Source: CAZMGB01 sp964565775
GTDB lineage: Bacteria > Chloroflexota > Dehalococcoidia > DSTF01 > JALHUB01
Reading direction: 5' to 3'
DNA: 64,000 nt
Assembly: GCA_964565775.1 (NCBI GenBank)
Contig: CAZMGB010000006.1
Coordinates: 88,274 to 152,273 of the forward strand
Both the position numbers and the translations under genes were made by a program. Shown in pieces: positions 10,166 through 19,282 of the stretch; the stretch's first letter is position 1, and each line of letters begins with the position of its first letter. Under the pieces are notes generated by a model, which saw nothing but the letters and a program-made list of their open reading frames with translations, was not told the DNA's origin and searched no databases.

Positions 10166-10825
10166 ATGGCCTTCTCGGTCGACCTCCACACCCACACTCG
10201 CGTCGGGTCCAACTGCTCGTACATGGAACCGCAGCAGTTGGCGCGTCGCGCCCGCGAGCTGCGGCTGGACGGCGTCTGCATCACCGAGCACAACGCTCCC
10301 TGGGACGAAGCAAGCCTCAACGCTCTCAACTCGCCCGAAGGGCCCCTCTTCTTCGCCGGCGTGGAGGTCAGCACCGAGTGGGGCGACGTGCTCGTCTACG
10401 GCGTCGACGGGCTCGGCGGCGGGCTGCGAGTGCGGGAGCTCAGGTCGCTGGTCGATCGGGCCGGAGGCGTCATGGTGGCCGCTCACCCGTTCCGGCGCTA
10501 CTCCGTAGTCGGCGTGGCGCTGGACCCGGAAGAGGCGCGGCGCAACCCTCTCTTCGAGTTCGTCGACGCGATCGAGGTCTTCAACGGAATGGGGCCGCGA
10601 CGGGAGCTGGAGTTCGCCAGCGACGTGGTGCGACGCCTGAGGCTACCGGGCGTCGGCGGCAGCGACAGCCATGCGCCCCACACCGTCGGCCAGTGCTTCA
10701 CTGAGTTCGAGAGGTCGCTGGCGACGACGGAGGAACTGGTGGCCGAGCTCAAGGCGGGTCGCGTCCGGGCTGTGCAGCCGCTGATGGGTCTGGTATTCGA
10801 GCAGAACCACGCCGGAGGGGCCTGA
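10166..10825 (+). CDS. PHP-domain metal-dependent phosphoesterase
   Basis: A 219-residue PHP-family protein starting two bases after the previous stop. Metal-binding motifs of the family are present in order: DLHTHT (6-11), ITEHN, a Glu in GVEVST, AAHPFR and GGSDSHAP. PHP proteins hydrolyse phosphomonoesters, nucleotides or histidinol-phosphate with two or three metals; stand-alone ones of this length are often 3',5'-nucleotide phosphatases. Nothing here fixes the substrate. The tight spacing puts it in the same transcript as the Fe-S proteins, which is an uncommon companion. Confidence 0.82.
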   Translation: MAFSVDLHTHTRVGSNCSYMEPQQLARRARELRLDGVCITEHNAPWDEASLNALNSPEGPLFFAGVEVSTEWGDVLVYGVDGLGGGLRVRELRSLVDRAGGVMVAAHPFRRYSVVGVALDPEEARRNPLFEFVDAIEVFNGMGPRRELEFASDVVRRLRLPGVGGSDSHAPHTVGQCFTEFERSLATTEELVAELKAGRVRAVQPLMGLVFEQNHAGGA

Positions 10826-10835
10826 GGTCCAAGCT

Positions 10836-11096
10836 ATGCACGAGCCCTTTGAGCCCCAGTGCGGCCGCTGCGCCAAGTTCGTCTATTGTTTCCCGCGCGA
10901 GAGCCTGCTGGCCGATTGGGGCTACTGCGGCGACAAGGTCGGATCCTGGACGCCGACGAAGATCGTGCTGCTGCGCCTCCAGAGGCTGGCGGCAGCGGGG
11001 CAGTACCAGGCCCTCTACTCCCTCCCCCTCGCTCTCTTCCAGGTTACCGACGACGGCTGTGAGAGCTTCGTCGCCGCCGACCCTGCGCCGGCCTGA
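10836..11096 (+). CDS. Small cysteine-rich putative metal-binding protein
   Basis: An 86-residue protein at the end of the Fe-S operon. Cys are arranged as CGRC (9-12), then single Cys near 18, 31 and 75, suggesting a zinc or iron-sulfur site; the remainder is amphipathic helix. GAGG lies about 8 bases before the ATG. The following 125 bases up to the convergent oxidoreductase gene contain no convincing gene or terminator. No family recognised. Confidence 0.6.
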   Translation: MHEPFEPQCGRCAKFVYCFPRESLLADWGYCGDKVGSWTPTKIVLLRLQRLAAAGQYQALYSLPLALFQVTDDGCESFVAADPAPA

Positions 11097-11223
11097 CGCC
11101 CGTACCCCTGTTCAACCGCGCCGCGCTCCGTCCCATCGGCCGGACTGATGCGCCGCTCTGCCCACAGCTTGCCGACCGCCGACGCCACCGGGCACCCGCA
11201 TCTCCAACGAAGCTCTCCGCCGG

Positions 11224-12246
11224 CTACTCCTGGAGAGCGCGGATCATGGCGCGCAGTCGCTCCTCGTCAGCCGGGCCGCGCACGGGCATGGTGAATCCGA
11301 CGCGGTTCACCACCCAGCCCCAGCGCTCCTTGATCTTGTCGACGATCTCGTCGTAGGTGCCGATGACGGCGAACTCCTCAAGCATCTCGTCCGTGATCTC
11401 CTCCGCCATCTCCGTCCAGAGGCCCTCGGAGGACATGCGGTGCAGCTTGAGGGCGGTGTCACCCCAGCCGTGGGCGTCCATGACCGACTTGTAGGTGCGG
11501 GTCGAGCCGTAGAAGGACACCTGCCGGCGCGTGTCCTGCTTGCCCCGCTCGATCTCCTCCTCCGTATCGCCGGCGATGATGAAGTTGCCGCCCGAGATAT
11601 CGATGTCGGCGAGGGAACGTCCGGCCTTCTTCGCGCCCGCCTCCAGGTTGGGCAAGATGACATCACGGAAGTACTTCGGCGTGTTGAATGCGTGCAGCCT
11701 GATGCCGTCGCAGAGCTCGCCCGCCAGCCGGCAGATGTAGGGGTTGAGAGCAGAAACGTAGATGCGGACGTGCGGATGCTCGATGGGCCCGGGGTTGAAG
11801 AAAGGAGTCATGAGGGTGAACGTGTAGTGTTCCCCCCGAAAGTCGAGCTTGGTGCCGTTCTGCCAGCAGTCCCAGATGGCCCGCAGCGCGAGGATGTACT
11901 CGCGCAGGCGGGGGCCGGGCGCCGTCCAGGGCACGCTGAACCGGCGCTCGATGTGGCCCTTCACCTGCGTGCCCAGGCCCAGCAGCAGCCGGCCCTTGGA
12001 CATCGCCTGGAGGTCCCAGGCCTCATACGCCGTGATCATCGGGCTGCGCGGAAAGGCGATGGCCACGGCCGTCCCCAGCTCCACTCGCTCCGTGTGCTCG
12101 GCCGCCAGGACGAGGGGCAGGAAGGGGTCGTGGCTCGTCTGGGGCACGACGAAGCCGTCGTAGCCCCGCTCCTCCGCCTTGCGGGCGGCGGCCGGCACCT
12201 CTCTGAGGTTGCCAGTCATGATCCCGGTTTCTACTTTCATGCCCAT
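11224..12246 (-). CDS. LLM-class (F420-dependent type) oxidoreductase
   Basis: A 340-residue luciferase-like monooxygenase-fold protein (TIM barrel). It has the family opening with GYDGFVVPQTSHDPF, the segment VELGTAVAIAFPRSP and the central GRLLLGLGTQVKGH typical of F420-dependent members; the C-terminal region IGTYDEIVDKIKERW is also characteristic. In this branch the cofactor is usually F420 rather than FMN, and the substrate cannot be read from sequence. It is the last gene of a ligase, phosphotriesterase-like and LLM set on the minus strand, starting about 16 bases after the preceding stop, so it probably acts in the same degradative route. An ATG six bases downstream (12240) is an alternative start. 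Confidence 0.85.
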   Translation of the reverse strand: MGMKVETGIMTGNLREVPAAARKAEERGYDGFVVPQTSHDPFLPLVLAAEHTERVELGTAVAIAFPRSPMITAYEAWDLQAMSKGRLLLGLGTQVKGHIERRFSVPWTAPGPRLREYILALRAIWDCWQNGTKLDFRGEHYTFTLMTPFFNPGPIEHPHVRIYVSALNPYICRLAGELCDGIRLHAFNTPKYFRDVILPNLEAGAKKAGRSLADIDISGGNFIIAGDTEEEIERGKQDTRRQVSFYGSTRTYKSVMDAHGWGDTALKLHRMSSEGLWTEMAEEITDEMLEEFAVIGTYDEIVDKIKERWGWVVNRVGFTMPVRGPADEERLRAMIRALQE

Positions 12247-12262
12247 GTGACTTCGATCCGTT

Positions 12263-13213
12263 CTAGTAAGGGCCCGTGCGCTCGAATATGCGGCGCGGGT
12301 TCTCGACGGTCATCTGCTGGATCTGCTCCTCCGTGACGCCCGCCTGCCTCAGGGCCGGAATGACGTCGTCGACGACATGGTTGTAGTGCCAGTTGGGCAA
12401 GGTCCGCTCCATGGCGGCGCGCTCCGCGTACCAGTCCATGTAGGAATGGGCGTCCTGCGAGAGAACCATCCTGTCGGCGTGGCCCATCTCGCAGAGGCGG
12501 GCGATCGTGGCGACGCGCTCTGCCATCGGGAGGATGAAGTCGATTCCGAAGCGGTCCATGCCGATGTAGCTGCCGCGCTCGATGAGCCGCGTCAGGTAGC
12601 CGGTATCCGCCGAGTCGCCGCTATGGCCGATGATGACGCGCGAAAGGTCAACTCCCTCTGACGCGAAGATGTCCTGTTGCGCCGTCCCCACCTCGCTCGC
12701 GGCGTGGGTGTGAGTGGAGATCGGTACGCCGGTGGCGCGGTGGGCGCGGGCGGCGGCGCGAAACACCTTCTCCACCTGCCCTGTCATCCCCGGCCCGTTG
12801 CTGGCGCACTTGATGATCGCCGCCCTGATGCCTGTTCCGGAAATGCCATCGCGGATGTCTCCCACGAAGAGCTCGGCCATCACGTCAGGGCTGCGGGCAT
12901 GGAAGTAGCGCGGCACATCGTAGTAGAGGCCCGTGGCGACGATGACCTGCATCCCCGAACGGCGCGCTGCCTCCTCCACAAAGGCGATGTCGCGGCCGAT
13001 GTCAGCGACGGTGAGATCGACCAGGGTCTTCACACCACGCGACTTCACCTCCCGCAGACGCTCCACGGCGCGGTCGATCTCCTCCTGGCGGTTCCAGACG
13101 GAAGGAAAGTTCTCGGCCACACCCGGCGAGCGAATGACGATGTGCTCGTGCATCAGGGTGAAGCCGAGCTCGCTGGTGTCGATGGGGCCGGCTACTGTGT
13201 TGACGCTCGCCAT
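12263..13213 (-). CDS. Phosphotriesterase-family metallohydrolase (lactonase/esterase-like)
   Basis: A 316-residue amidohydrolase-superfamily TIM barrel. The binuclear metal site is complete: HEH near residue 21, the Lys in IIKCASN expected to be carbamylated, His in STHTHAA, His in IIGHSGD and Asp in VLSQDAHS. Members hydrolyse phosphotriesters, lactones or carboxylic esters. The ATG at 13213 was chosen over an in-frame start at 13282 because AGGAGG lies five bases upstream of it. It sits between an acyl-CoA ligase and an LLM oxidoreductase, which points to a catabolic lactone or ester rather than an organophosphate; that is inference. Confidence 0.88.
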   Translation of the reverse strand: MASVNTVAGPIDTSELGFTLMHEHIVIRSPGVAENFPSVWNRQEEIDRAVERLREVKSRGVKTLVDLTVADIGRDIAFVEEAARRSGMQVIVATGLYYDVPRYFHARSPDVMAELFVGDIRDGISGTGIRAAIIKCASNGPGMTGQVEKVFRAAARAHRATGVPISTHTHAASEVGTAQQDIFASEGVDLSRVIIGHSGDSADTGYLTRLIERGSYIGMDRFGIDFILPMAERVATIARLCEMGHADRMVLSQDAHSYMDWYAERAAMERTLPNWHYNHVVDDVIPALRQAGVTEEQIQQMTVENPRRIFERTGPY

Positions 13214-13310
13214 GTCCGCCTCCTCGGAGCCCGGCCGACTCCTGCCATCGACCGGGACACCGGCGTCATACGCTGAGTGCATCCGGCGGATCGTTGGGCG
13301 ATGGGGTCTC

Positions 13311-14882
13311 TCACCCCTGATGGGCGCCCTTGTGCTTGGCGCGCTCCTGGTCGATCAGGTCACGGCGCAGGATCTTGCCGGAAGGGTTCTTTGGGATCGC
13401 CTCTACGAACTCGACCTCTCGCACCTTCTTGTAGGGGGCAACCCGCTCCGAGACGAACTGCATCAGCGCCTCGTCACTGATACGAACGCCCTCGCGCAGC
13501 ACGACGAACGCTTTCGGCCGCTCGCCCGACTCGAAGTGCGGCTGGGGCACCACCGCCGCGTCCCGCACGTCTGGGTGCTCCATCAAGACGGCCTCCAGCT
13601 CTGCGGGCGCGACCTGGTATCCCTTGTACTTTATCATCTCCTTCATACGGTCGAGGACATACACGTAGCCGTCCTCGTCCATACGGGCGACGTCGCCGGT
13701 GCGCAGCCAGCCGTCCTCGGTCATGCTGTCGGCGGTGGCGTCGGGATGGCGCCAGTAGCCCTTCATCACCTGGGGGCCGCGGACCAGCAACTCTCCCACC
13801 TCGCCCACGGGCAGCTCCTCGCCGGAGTCCATGTCCACGATCTTCTCTACGGTATCGGCGACGGGCGGCCCCACCGAAGTCATCTTCACCCGCTCCAGGG
13901 GGTTCGAGTTGGTCGTGGGGCTGGTCTCCGTCAGCCCGTACCCCTGGAGGATAGCGCACCCATAGCGCCGTCCGGCCTGTATGCCGACCTCTGGCGGCAG
14001 CGGCGCGGCCCCCGACAGCACGTAGCGCAGCGACGAAGTATCGAACCTCTCCACACCAGGAAAGTGAACGAGCGCCAGGAGGGCCGGCGGTACGACGAAC
14101 AGGTCGCTGATGCGATACTTCTCGATCAGGTGCAGTGACACCTCCGGGTCGAAGCGGGGAAGGATGATCTGGGTGGCGCCCGCGAAGAGCCCGATGTTGA
14201 GAAGGATCGTCTGCCCGTAGATGTGATAGAAGGGGAGGAAGTCCAGGAACACCGACTCGCCCGGCTTCACCAGGCCCGTCGCCAGCACCTGGCGCATGTT
14301 GCTGGTGATGTTGTGATGGGCAAGCATCACGCCCTTCGGCAGGCCGGTGGTACCGCTCGAATAGGGCAGGACCGCGATATCGTTCTCGTAGTCGAGCGCC
14401 ACCGGTTCCGGCTCGTCCGATACCTCGCGGGCCATCTCCCGCACGTCACCCAGGACGTAGACGTGGCGCAGGCTGGGCACATCGTGCCGGGCCGTGTCCA
14501 GCAGCGGCACAAGGGGCCGCGCCACGAAGCACGCCACCGCGTCCGTGTCGCGGAGCTGATGTGCCACTTCGCGCTCCCTGTAGAGGGGGTTGAGCGTGGT
14601 AGCGATTCCGCCGGCCAGCAGGATGCCGTGCAGGGCCACCGCGTATTCGGGGCAGTTAGGCGACAGGATGCCCACAGCCTGCCCCTTCCCGACGCCAGCG
14701 TCCTGAAGCATGCGGGCTATCTTGCGCGACGCCTCCCAGACGTCGCGGAAGCTAAACGCCTTCTCGTCCGGGCCGATGAGGGCAGCCTTGTCCCCGTACT
14801 GGTCCGCCGAGTCCCGCAGCATAGCCGATAGGTGGAGCTTCGGATAGGGGGCCAGGGATGACCATGGGCCGCTGACCGGCAT
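13311..14882 (-). CDS. AMP-forming acyl-CoA synthetase (4-coumarate/long-chain ligase type)
   Basis: A 523-residue ANL-family enzyme that activates a carboxylic acid to acyl-AMP and then acyl-CoA. Motifs: P-loop YSSGTTGLPKG (~174-184), GYGLTETSP, the hinge DRMKEMIKYKGYQV and the catalytic-Lys segment PKNPSGKILRR near the C-terminus. The ATG at 14882 has AGGAGG six bases upstream; a TTG two codons earlier abuts that site and is unlikely. It leads the minus-strand group with the phosphotriesterase-like and LLM enzymes and is preceded by a strong promoter. The acyl substrate is not determinable; aromatic or medium/long-chain acids are both possible. Confidence 0.92.
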   Translation of the reverse strand: MPVSGPWSSLAPYPKLHLSAMLRDSADQYGDKAALIGPDEKAFSFRDVWEASRKIARMLQDAGVGKGQAVGILSPNCPEYAVALHGILLAGGIATTLNPLYREREVAHQLRDTDAVACFVARPLVPLLDTARHDVPSLRHVYVLGDVREMAREVSDEPEPVALDYENDIAVLPYSSGTTGLPKGVMLAHHNITSNMRQVLATGLVKPGESVFLDFLPFYHIYGQTILLNIGLFAGATQIILPRFDPEVSLHLIEKYRISDLFVVPPALLALVHFPGVERFDTSSLRYVLSGAAPLPPEVGIQAGRRYGCAILQGYGLTETSPTTNSNPLERVKMTSVGPPVADTVEKIVDMDSGEELPVGEVGELLVRGPQVMKGYWRHPDATADSMTEDGWLRTGDVARMDEDGYVYVLDRMKEMIKYKGYQVAPAELEAVLMEHPDVRDAAVVPQPHFESGERPKAFVVLREGVRISDEALMQFVSERVAPYKKVREVEFVEAIPKNPSGKILRRDLIDQERAKHKGAHQG

Positions 14883-14934
14883 GCTCAACCTCCTTCCACC
14901 AAGGGAGTGCCACGCTCGCTGGGCCGATGGGTGA

Positions 14935-14962
14935 ATGATACGATCTGGCGCGTCTCTGTCAA
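14935..14962 (-). promoter_or_regulatory. Promoter of the acyl-CoA ligase operon
   Basis: On the minus strand a consensus -35 TTGACA (14957-14962), a 16-base spacer and TATCAT (14935-14940) lie about 50 bases before the ligase ATG. This is the closest match to a housekeeping promoter in the window. Confidence 0.65.
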
Positions 14963-15088
14963 GCCGTCGCCAGACGGGAGCAGCGCCCGTTTCTCGCCCC
15001 CAGCGCCATCACCGGCCCGCAGCCTGACCACGACGAGACCACCAGTGAAGGTGACTGGCGAATCGCCACTACCGCGTGCCAGGATCGA

Positions 15089-16321
15089 TCAAACAGGGGT
15101 TATGGGCACGTTCAGCAGCCGCTGGGCGGCCTTCTGCTGTCGCAGGTGGACTACGGTGAGGAGGAGGGCCGCGCCCAGGAGGATAGCACCGAACTTGAAG
15201 GGCGCCAGCGGGCCGTACACCTGCCCCACCACGCCGCCGAGCGCCTGACCCATGGCGCCGCCCAGGCCCTGCACCGCTGTCAGCGCGCCAAGAAGCACGC
15301 CCCGACTGCCGATCTCGGTGGCGTCGAGGGCGGCAGCGCTCCAGGCGGGGATGCTGATCGCGTAGGCCAGGCCCGCGAGGACCGCCAGATTGACGGCGAC
15401 GAACGGGCTGCGGGTCAGGGTGAGGGCAAACAGGCTGAGGGCGGCGACAGCAAGCCCCCCCATTAGCGGTACCTGGCGACCAAAGCGGTCCGCCAGGTGC
15501 CCGCAGCGCAACACTATCACGGCAGCGACGGCCGCAGGAATCGGGAGCATGAACGCCATCTGGTGGAGCTGCATGTGCAGCACGTTGTTCACGTACGAGC
15601 CTATGATGGGCGTGTGGACGGTCGTGCCGAGACTGAGGAAGAGGACGATGGCTCCCAGAAGAAGAACTCCCGGCGAGCCCAGGCCGCTGAGGCCCCGCCA
15701 GAATCCCGCACCCGGCGCGAGCCGCTGTGCCACGGTGGTCAAGGTCTCCGTCTGTCGCATCGTCAGCAGCAGCGCCACACCGTTGAAGACGAGGCAGGCC
15801 ACGAACGCGGACTCGTAGGAGACGTACCCGACGAGCGTAACGCCGGCGAACGTGCCCACTCCGAGGCCCGAGAGTTGGGCCAGGTTCAGCATGTGCATCG
15901 TCCTGGCCCGGCTTGAGGGCTCCTGCGTATCACCGACGCGGGCCAGGAACGCCGGCCACATGGTGGCGGCGCTAAGCCCGTAGAGGGCGGAGAAGAGCAA
16001 GAACAGGTGCCCTTCCCTCACCTGGGCCATCAAGACGAGTATCGGGATGGCGGTGGCGACGCCTACGAGGAGAACAGGACGCCTGCCGACCCTATCGGCC
16101 AGCCAGCCAGCCGGGGGCTGCCAGAGAAAGCGCGCAAGGCTATAGACGGCGAGCGCGTAGCCGGGGAAGGCGGGTGAGGCCCCCAGCTCTTTCGGCAGGT
16201 ACTCCTGCACCAGCGAGAGGAAGAATATCCCCAGCGACGCATGCCAGAGAAAGAGGGTGAGAGCGAGTTCCGCTAGATGAACCTTGTGAGGGCTGAATTT
16301 GACTCTGATCGCTCTCGGCAT
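15089..16321 (-). CDS. Major facilitator superfamily transporter, 12-TM type
   Basis: A 410-residue polytopic membrane protein. The loop after TM2 carries the MFS signature GWLADRVGRRP, repeated in weaker form after TM8 (GHLADRFGRQV), and the rest is about 12 hydrophobic helices. It reads minus; about 200 bases separate it from the ligase operon promoter and about 470 from the gene upstream of it. The likely role is efflux or uptake of a small organic molecule by secondary transport; no substrate can be inferred. Confidence 0.85.
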   Translation of the reverse strand: MPRAIRVKFSPHKVHLAELALTLFLWHASLGIFFLSLVQEYLPKELGASPAFPGYALAVYSLARFLWQPPAGWLADRVGRRPVLLVGVATAIPILVLMAQVREGHLFLLFSALYGLSAATMWPAFLARVGDTQEPSSRARTMHMLNLAQLSGLGVGTFAGVTLVGYVSYESAFVACLVFNGVALLLTMRQTETLTTVAQRLAPGAGFWRGLSGLGSPGVLLLGAIVLFLSLGTTVHTPIIGSYVNNVLHMQLHQMAFMLPIPAAVAAVIVLRCGHLADRFGRQVPLMGGLAVAALSLFALTLTRSPFVAVNLAVLAGLAYAISIPAWSAAALDATEIGSRGVLLGALTAVQGLGGAMGQALGGVVGQVYGPLAPFKFGAILLGAALLLTVVHLRQQKAAQRLLNVPITPV

Positions 16322-16789
16322 GCCTGGTCCGGTGTGCCTCCCATGTGCTGTGACGAAGATGCGAGATACGGCTCACCCTCGCCACCGCTGGTTGGCACGA
16401 CCAGGCCGTCGCCAGGGCCGCGTGAGCACCTACATCAATCATCGGCCGCAGTCCGCTCTACCCGTATCGGTTGAGGCCTATCATAAGAAAAATATCTCCA
16501 AAGCCGTCTCGCGGTCAATCCCAGCGACGGGCCAGGGGGCCACGCTAGCCCCATGACCGACGCCTTTTCGCGCCCAGGCTGGACTAACGGCAGCCTACGC
16601 GAAGAATGCCACGATTACCTTCAACGCACGGGGATGGGGACGGCTTCCTCCGGCTCGCGAGCGCGGCGGGGCTGTCCGACGCGAGCCCCGAGAATGCTAG
16701 AACCGTGCCCTTTGTCTCGTGCCAACCACCGCCGGCAGCCTGACCACCTTCGCGTTGCCGTCCGACCAGGAATCAGCCAGAGAATGAGC
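16322..16789. other. Gene-free stretch between MFS and sugar-binding protein
   Basis: No frame here has convincing coding character. A plus-strand frame at 16553-16942 overlaps the binding-protein gene and has no family resemblance or good start. A short AT-rich patch (around 16480-16500) may hold the MFS promoter, but no clear box pair was seen. Confidence 0.4.
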
Positions 16790-18142
16790 CTACTCTCCGA
16801 ATGCGGCCTTGACACGCGCCAGTATCGCGTCCAGGTCACCGCCGGCAACGTAGTCCTGGACACCTTGGAACACCGCGGTCTGCGCCTGCGAAGGCATGGC
16901 ATCGTCGAGGTCGAACCGGAAGACCGCATCCGGACTGCTTAGCTGCGCGGCGATGGCGCGATCCAGGTCGTTCGGATAGACGTCCAGCGAGACGTCCTTG
17001 TTGACGGAGAGGAAGCCTCCCGCCGCTGCCCAGATCTCCTGCGCCTGGGCGCTGGCGACGTACTCCATGAACGAGCATGTCGTGGCATCGCTGTTGAACA
17101 TCACTGCTATGTTGCCGTCGCCCGTCACCGCGCCGGCGTACTCCGGGGTGATGCTGGGGAAGGGAAAGAAGTCGTAGTCCTCGCCCGCGACCAAGCCCTC
17201 TGGAAAGCCCAGAGTCGGGTCGGTGATGAAGCCCGAATTGAAGGCGCCGAGGTAGTGCATGAACGCCCCCGGAGGGTCGGTGAACAGAGGAAGGCTGCCC
17301 TTCGAATACGTCGTTGTGAGAATGACGTTTGGACCTCCCAGAGCGTACCCCTCCGTATGGACTATCTTGCCGTACTTCTCCCAAGCTGCCTTGACCCGCT
17401 CATCCGTGTAAGGGATCGCGCCCGTCGCCACCTGGTCGTAGACATCGGGGCCGGATTCCCTGATCAGGAACTCCTGGATGAAGTCGGAGCCCGGGAAGCC
17501 CGTGCCGCCGTCGGCGAACTCAGCGACGGACCAGGGCGTGTTGCCGTCGGCCACCATCTGGTCGGATAGGGCGATCAGCTCATCGTAGGTAGAGGGCACC
17601 TCATAGCCGTTGGCGGCGAAGGCCTTGGGGCTATACCAGATCTGGCCCTTGGAGCCGGCCTTGAAGAAGAAACCGTAGATCTCGCCGTCAATGGTGACAT
17701 CACTAAGCGATTCGCCGTAGGCGGCCTTCAGCGCGTTCAGGTCGATGTTCGAGCACGCGCTAAGGGGCACAAGCTCTCCCGCCGCCTGCAGCTCCTTGAA
17801 GAACCCCAGGCTGGCCGGGAAGTAGACGTCGGGCGGGTTGCCGCCCTTGACGCGGGTGTTGATGAGCTCCACGTCGTCGCGGGTACCGACGTAGGCCAGG
17901 CCGCCTCCCGTCGCATCCTCCCACGGCGCCACCACCGCCCTGAAACTGGCCTCCTCCTCGGCGCTCCAGAGGCCGACGACGTCAACCGTGCCCATCCCTT
18001 CGACCGGCGTGACCTCAGCGCCGGGTGTCTCCGCGACAGGTGTCGTCCCCTGTTCCTTCTCCCCCTCTCCGCAGGCGGTGAAGGTCAGGAGGCCGGCTGC
18101 AAGAGCGACCGCAAGAATCCAGAGTCGTCGCATGTGGAGCAC
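16790..18142 (-). CDS. Extracellular sugar-binding lipoprotein of an ABC importer
   Basis: A 450-residue solute-binding protein. The N-terminus is a lipoprotein signal: MRRLW, a hydrophobic core and lipobox FTAC with Cys about residue 24, then a Thr/Pro/Glu-rich spacer. The mature part has family-1 binding-protein features (VKGGNPPDVYF, GQIWYSPKAF, GNIAVMFNSD). A GTG start at 18142 is favoured because AAGGAG lies seven bases upstream; the ATG three codons later would be too far. It follows the enoyl-CoA hydratase gene by 19 bases. It probably feeds the importer encoded at 5172-8125, which lacks its own binding protein, but the two are 8 kb apart. Confidence 0.87.
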   Translation of the reverse strand: MLHMRRLWILAVALAAGLLTFTACGEGEKEQGTTPVAETPGAEVTPVEGMGTVDVVGLWSAEEEASFRAVVAPWEDATGGGLAYVGTRDDVELINTRVKGGNPPDVYFPASLGFFKELQAAGELVPLSACSNIDLNALKAAYGESLSDVTIDGEIYGFFFKAGSKGQIWYSPKAFAANGYEVPSTYDELIALSDQMVADGNTPWSVAEFADGGTGFPGSDFIQEFLIRESGPDVYDQVATGAIPYTDERVKAAWEKYGKIVHTEGYALGGPNVILTTTYSKGSLPLFTDPPGAFMHYLGAFNSGFITDPTLGFPEGLVAGEDYDFFPFPSITPEYAGAVTGDGNIAVMFNSDATTCSFMEYVASAQAQEIWAAAGGFLSVNKDVSLDVYPNDLDRAIAAQLSSPDAVFRFDLDDAMPSQAQTAVFQGVQDYVAGGDLDAILARVKAAFGE

Positions 18143-18161
18143 TGCTGGTCTCCTTTCCCTG

Positions 18162-18962
18162 CTATCTGCCCTGGAACCGGGCCGGGCGCTTCTCGATGAA
18201 GGAGCGCACGCCCTCCTTGAAGTCCTCGGTCTGGAAGAGCGGCAGGAGCTGGAGGAAGACGTGGTGGACGTTAGCCTCGAACGTCTCCTCCAGGCCCAGG
18301 CGCATCATCCGCTTTGTGGCCTGAACAGCGAGAGGCGCGTTGGCGGCTATCTCCGCCGCGACCTCCTGAGTGACCGGCATGAGCTGGTCGGGCTCGACGA
18401 CGCGGTTCACCAGACCCAGCTCAAGCGACTCCTGAGCGCTCAGGGTCATCCCGCAGAACGCCACTTCCGAGGCCTTCGCCCAGCCGATGAGCCTCGGCAA
18501 CAGCCAGCTACCGCCGCTCTCGGGCAGGATGCCCCGCTTCGTGAACACGGCCGCCAGCTTCGCCTCGCTGGAGGCGATGCGGATGTCGCAACCGAGCGCC
18601 AGGTCCATCCCGTAGCCGGCGGCAGCGCCGTTTAGGGCGCAGATGACGGGCTTGTCCGTCGTATGGAGGACGACCGGGGGACTGCCCGCCAGGTCGAAGC
18701 GGGTGGCCGCGAGGCCTCCACCGTCAGCGCCGATCCCGGTGCTGGCGGCCTGATCCTTCAGGTCGAGCCCGGCGCAAAACCCACGACCGGCGCCCGTCAT
18801 AACAATGACGCGCACCTCGCGGTCGAGATCGGCGTCCCGCAGGGCTTTGCTGAGGGACACGAGCATCGGCAGGCTGATGGCGTTCAGACGCTCGGGCCGG
18901 TTGAGGGTGATCGTTGCAACGCCCCCGGCCACCTCGTACAGCAGATCAACGTAGTCAGACAT
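18162..18962 (-). CDS. Enoyl-CoA hydratase/isomerase family protein
   Basis: A 266-residue crotonase-fold enzyme. The oxyanion-hole segments are visible: GAGRGFCAGLDL near residue 62 and VICALNGAAAGYGMDLAL near 105, followed by the helix with GILPESGGSWLLPRLIG that carries a catalytic-type Glu. Hydration or isomerisation of an acyl-CoA is expected. The ATG at 18962 sits about six bases from AGAGG; a GTG immediately upstream is possible. It is followed 19 bases later by the sugar-binding lipoprotein, so the two may share a transcript though they have no obvious functional link. Confidence 0.87.
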   Translation of the reverse strand: MSDYVDLLYEVAGGVATITLNRPERLNAISLPMLVSLSKALRDADLDREVRVIVMTGAGRGFCAGLDLKDQAASTGIGADGGGLAATRFDLAGSPPVVLHTTDKPVICALNGAAAGYGMDLALGCDIRIASSEAKLAAVFTKRGILPESGGSWLLPRLIGWAKASEVAFCGMTLSAQESLELGLVNRVVEPDQLMPVTQEVAAEIAANAPLAVQATKRMMRLGLEETFEANVHHVFLQLLPLFQTEDFKEGVRSFIEKRPARFQGR

Positions 18963-19032
18963 CACGCACCTCTCTCCGGGCCGGCGCGAGGTCCCGGCCC
19001 CCAGATACAGTCTTCACCACAGTCCGTAAGGT

Positions 19033-19095
19033 TGGAGCGGGGGACGGGACTCGCCCGGACAGGCAGGCCCGGACCCGCGACAACCTGCTTGGAAG
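19033..19095 (-). pseudogene. tRNA-Gly 3'-half remnant ending in the anticodon loop
   Basis: Bases 19033-19053 match the acceptor/CCA and T-arm end of the intact tRNA-Gly at 20971-21045 without mismatch. A 19-base insertion then replaces a single T-loop base (19054-19072). The match resumes from 19073 to the anticodon loop (19095) with one mismatch. Beyond that, where the 5' half should be, the sequence is unrelated. It is not a functional tRNA. The break point, TTGGAAG, is the same as in the 5'-half copy at 22363. Confidence 0.75.
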
Positions 19096-19282
19096 AAGAA
19101 GGGTTACGCCTCCGAATCATGTCGGCCCGTCCCGGCCCTCTCCTTTCGCGACGGCCGGCCCGTCGCCTCTACTAGACACTACCGCAGACGTGCGTCTGGG
19201 GAAACCGGCTTTGCTCGGCGAAGAGCAGGCCAGCGGTCTTCTCGCACTCGATGTGGCGGACGGACCATGCGGGAGCCACCGC

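Noticed and set aside
12933..14138. Plus-strand frame of 401 codons
   Set aside because: Antisense to the phosphotriesterase and ligase genes, which have full catalytic motifs.
16553..16942. Possible small gene or transposase remnant in the gap after the sugar-binding protein
   Set aside because: It overlaps the 3' end of the binding protein on the other strand. The faint NGSLREEC resemblance to IS3 transposase ends is too short to support.
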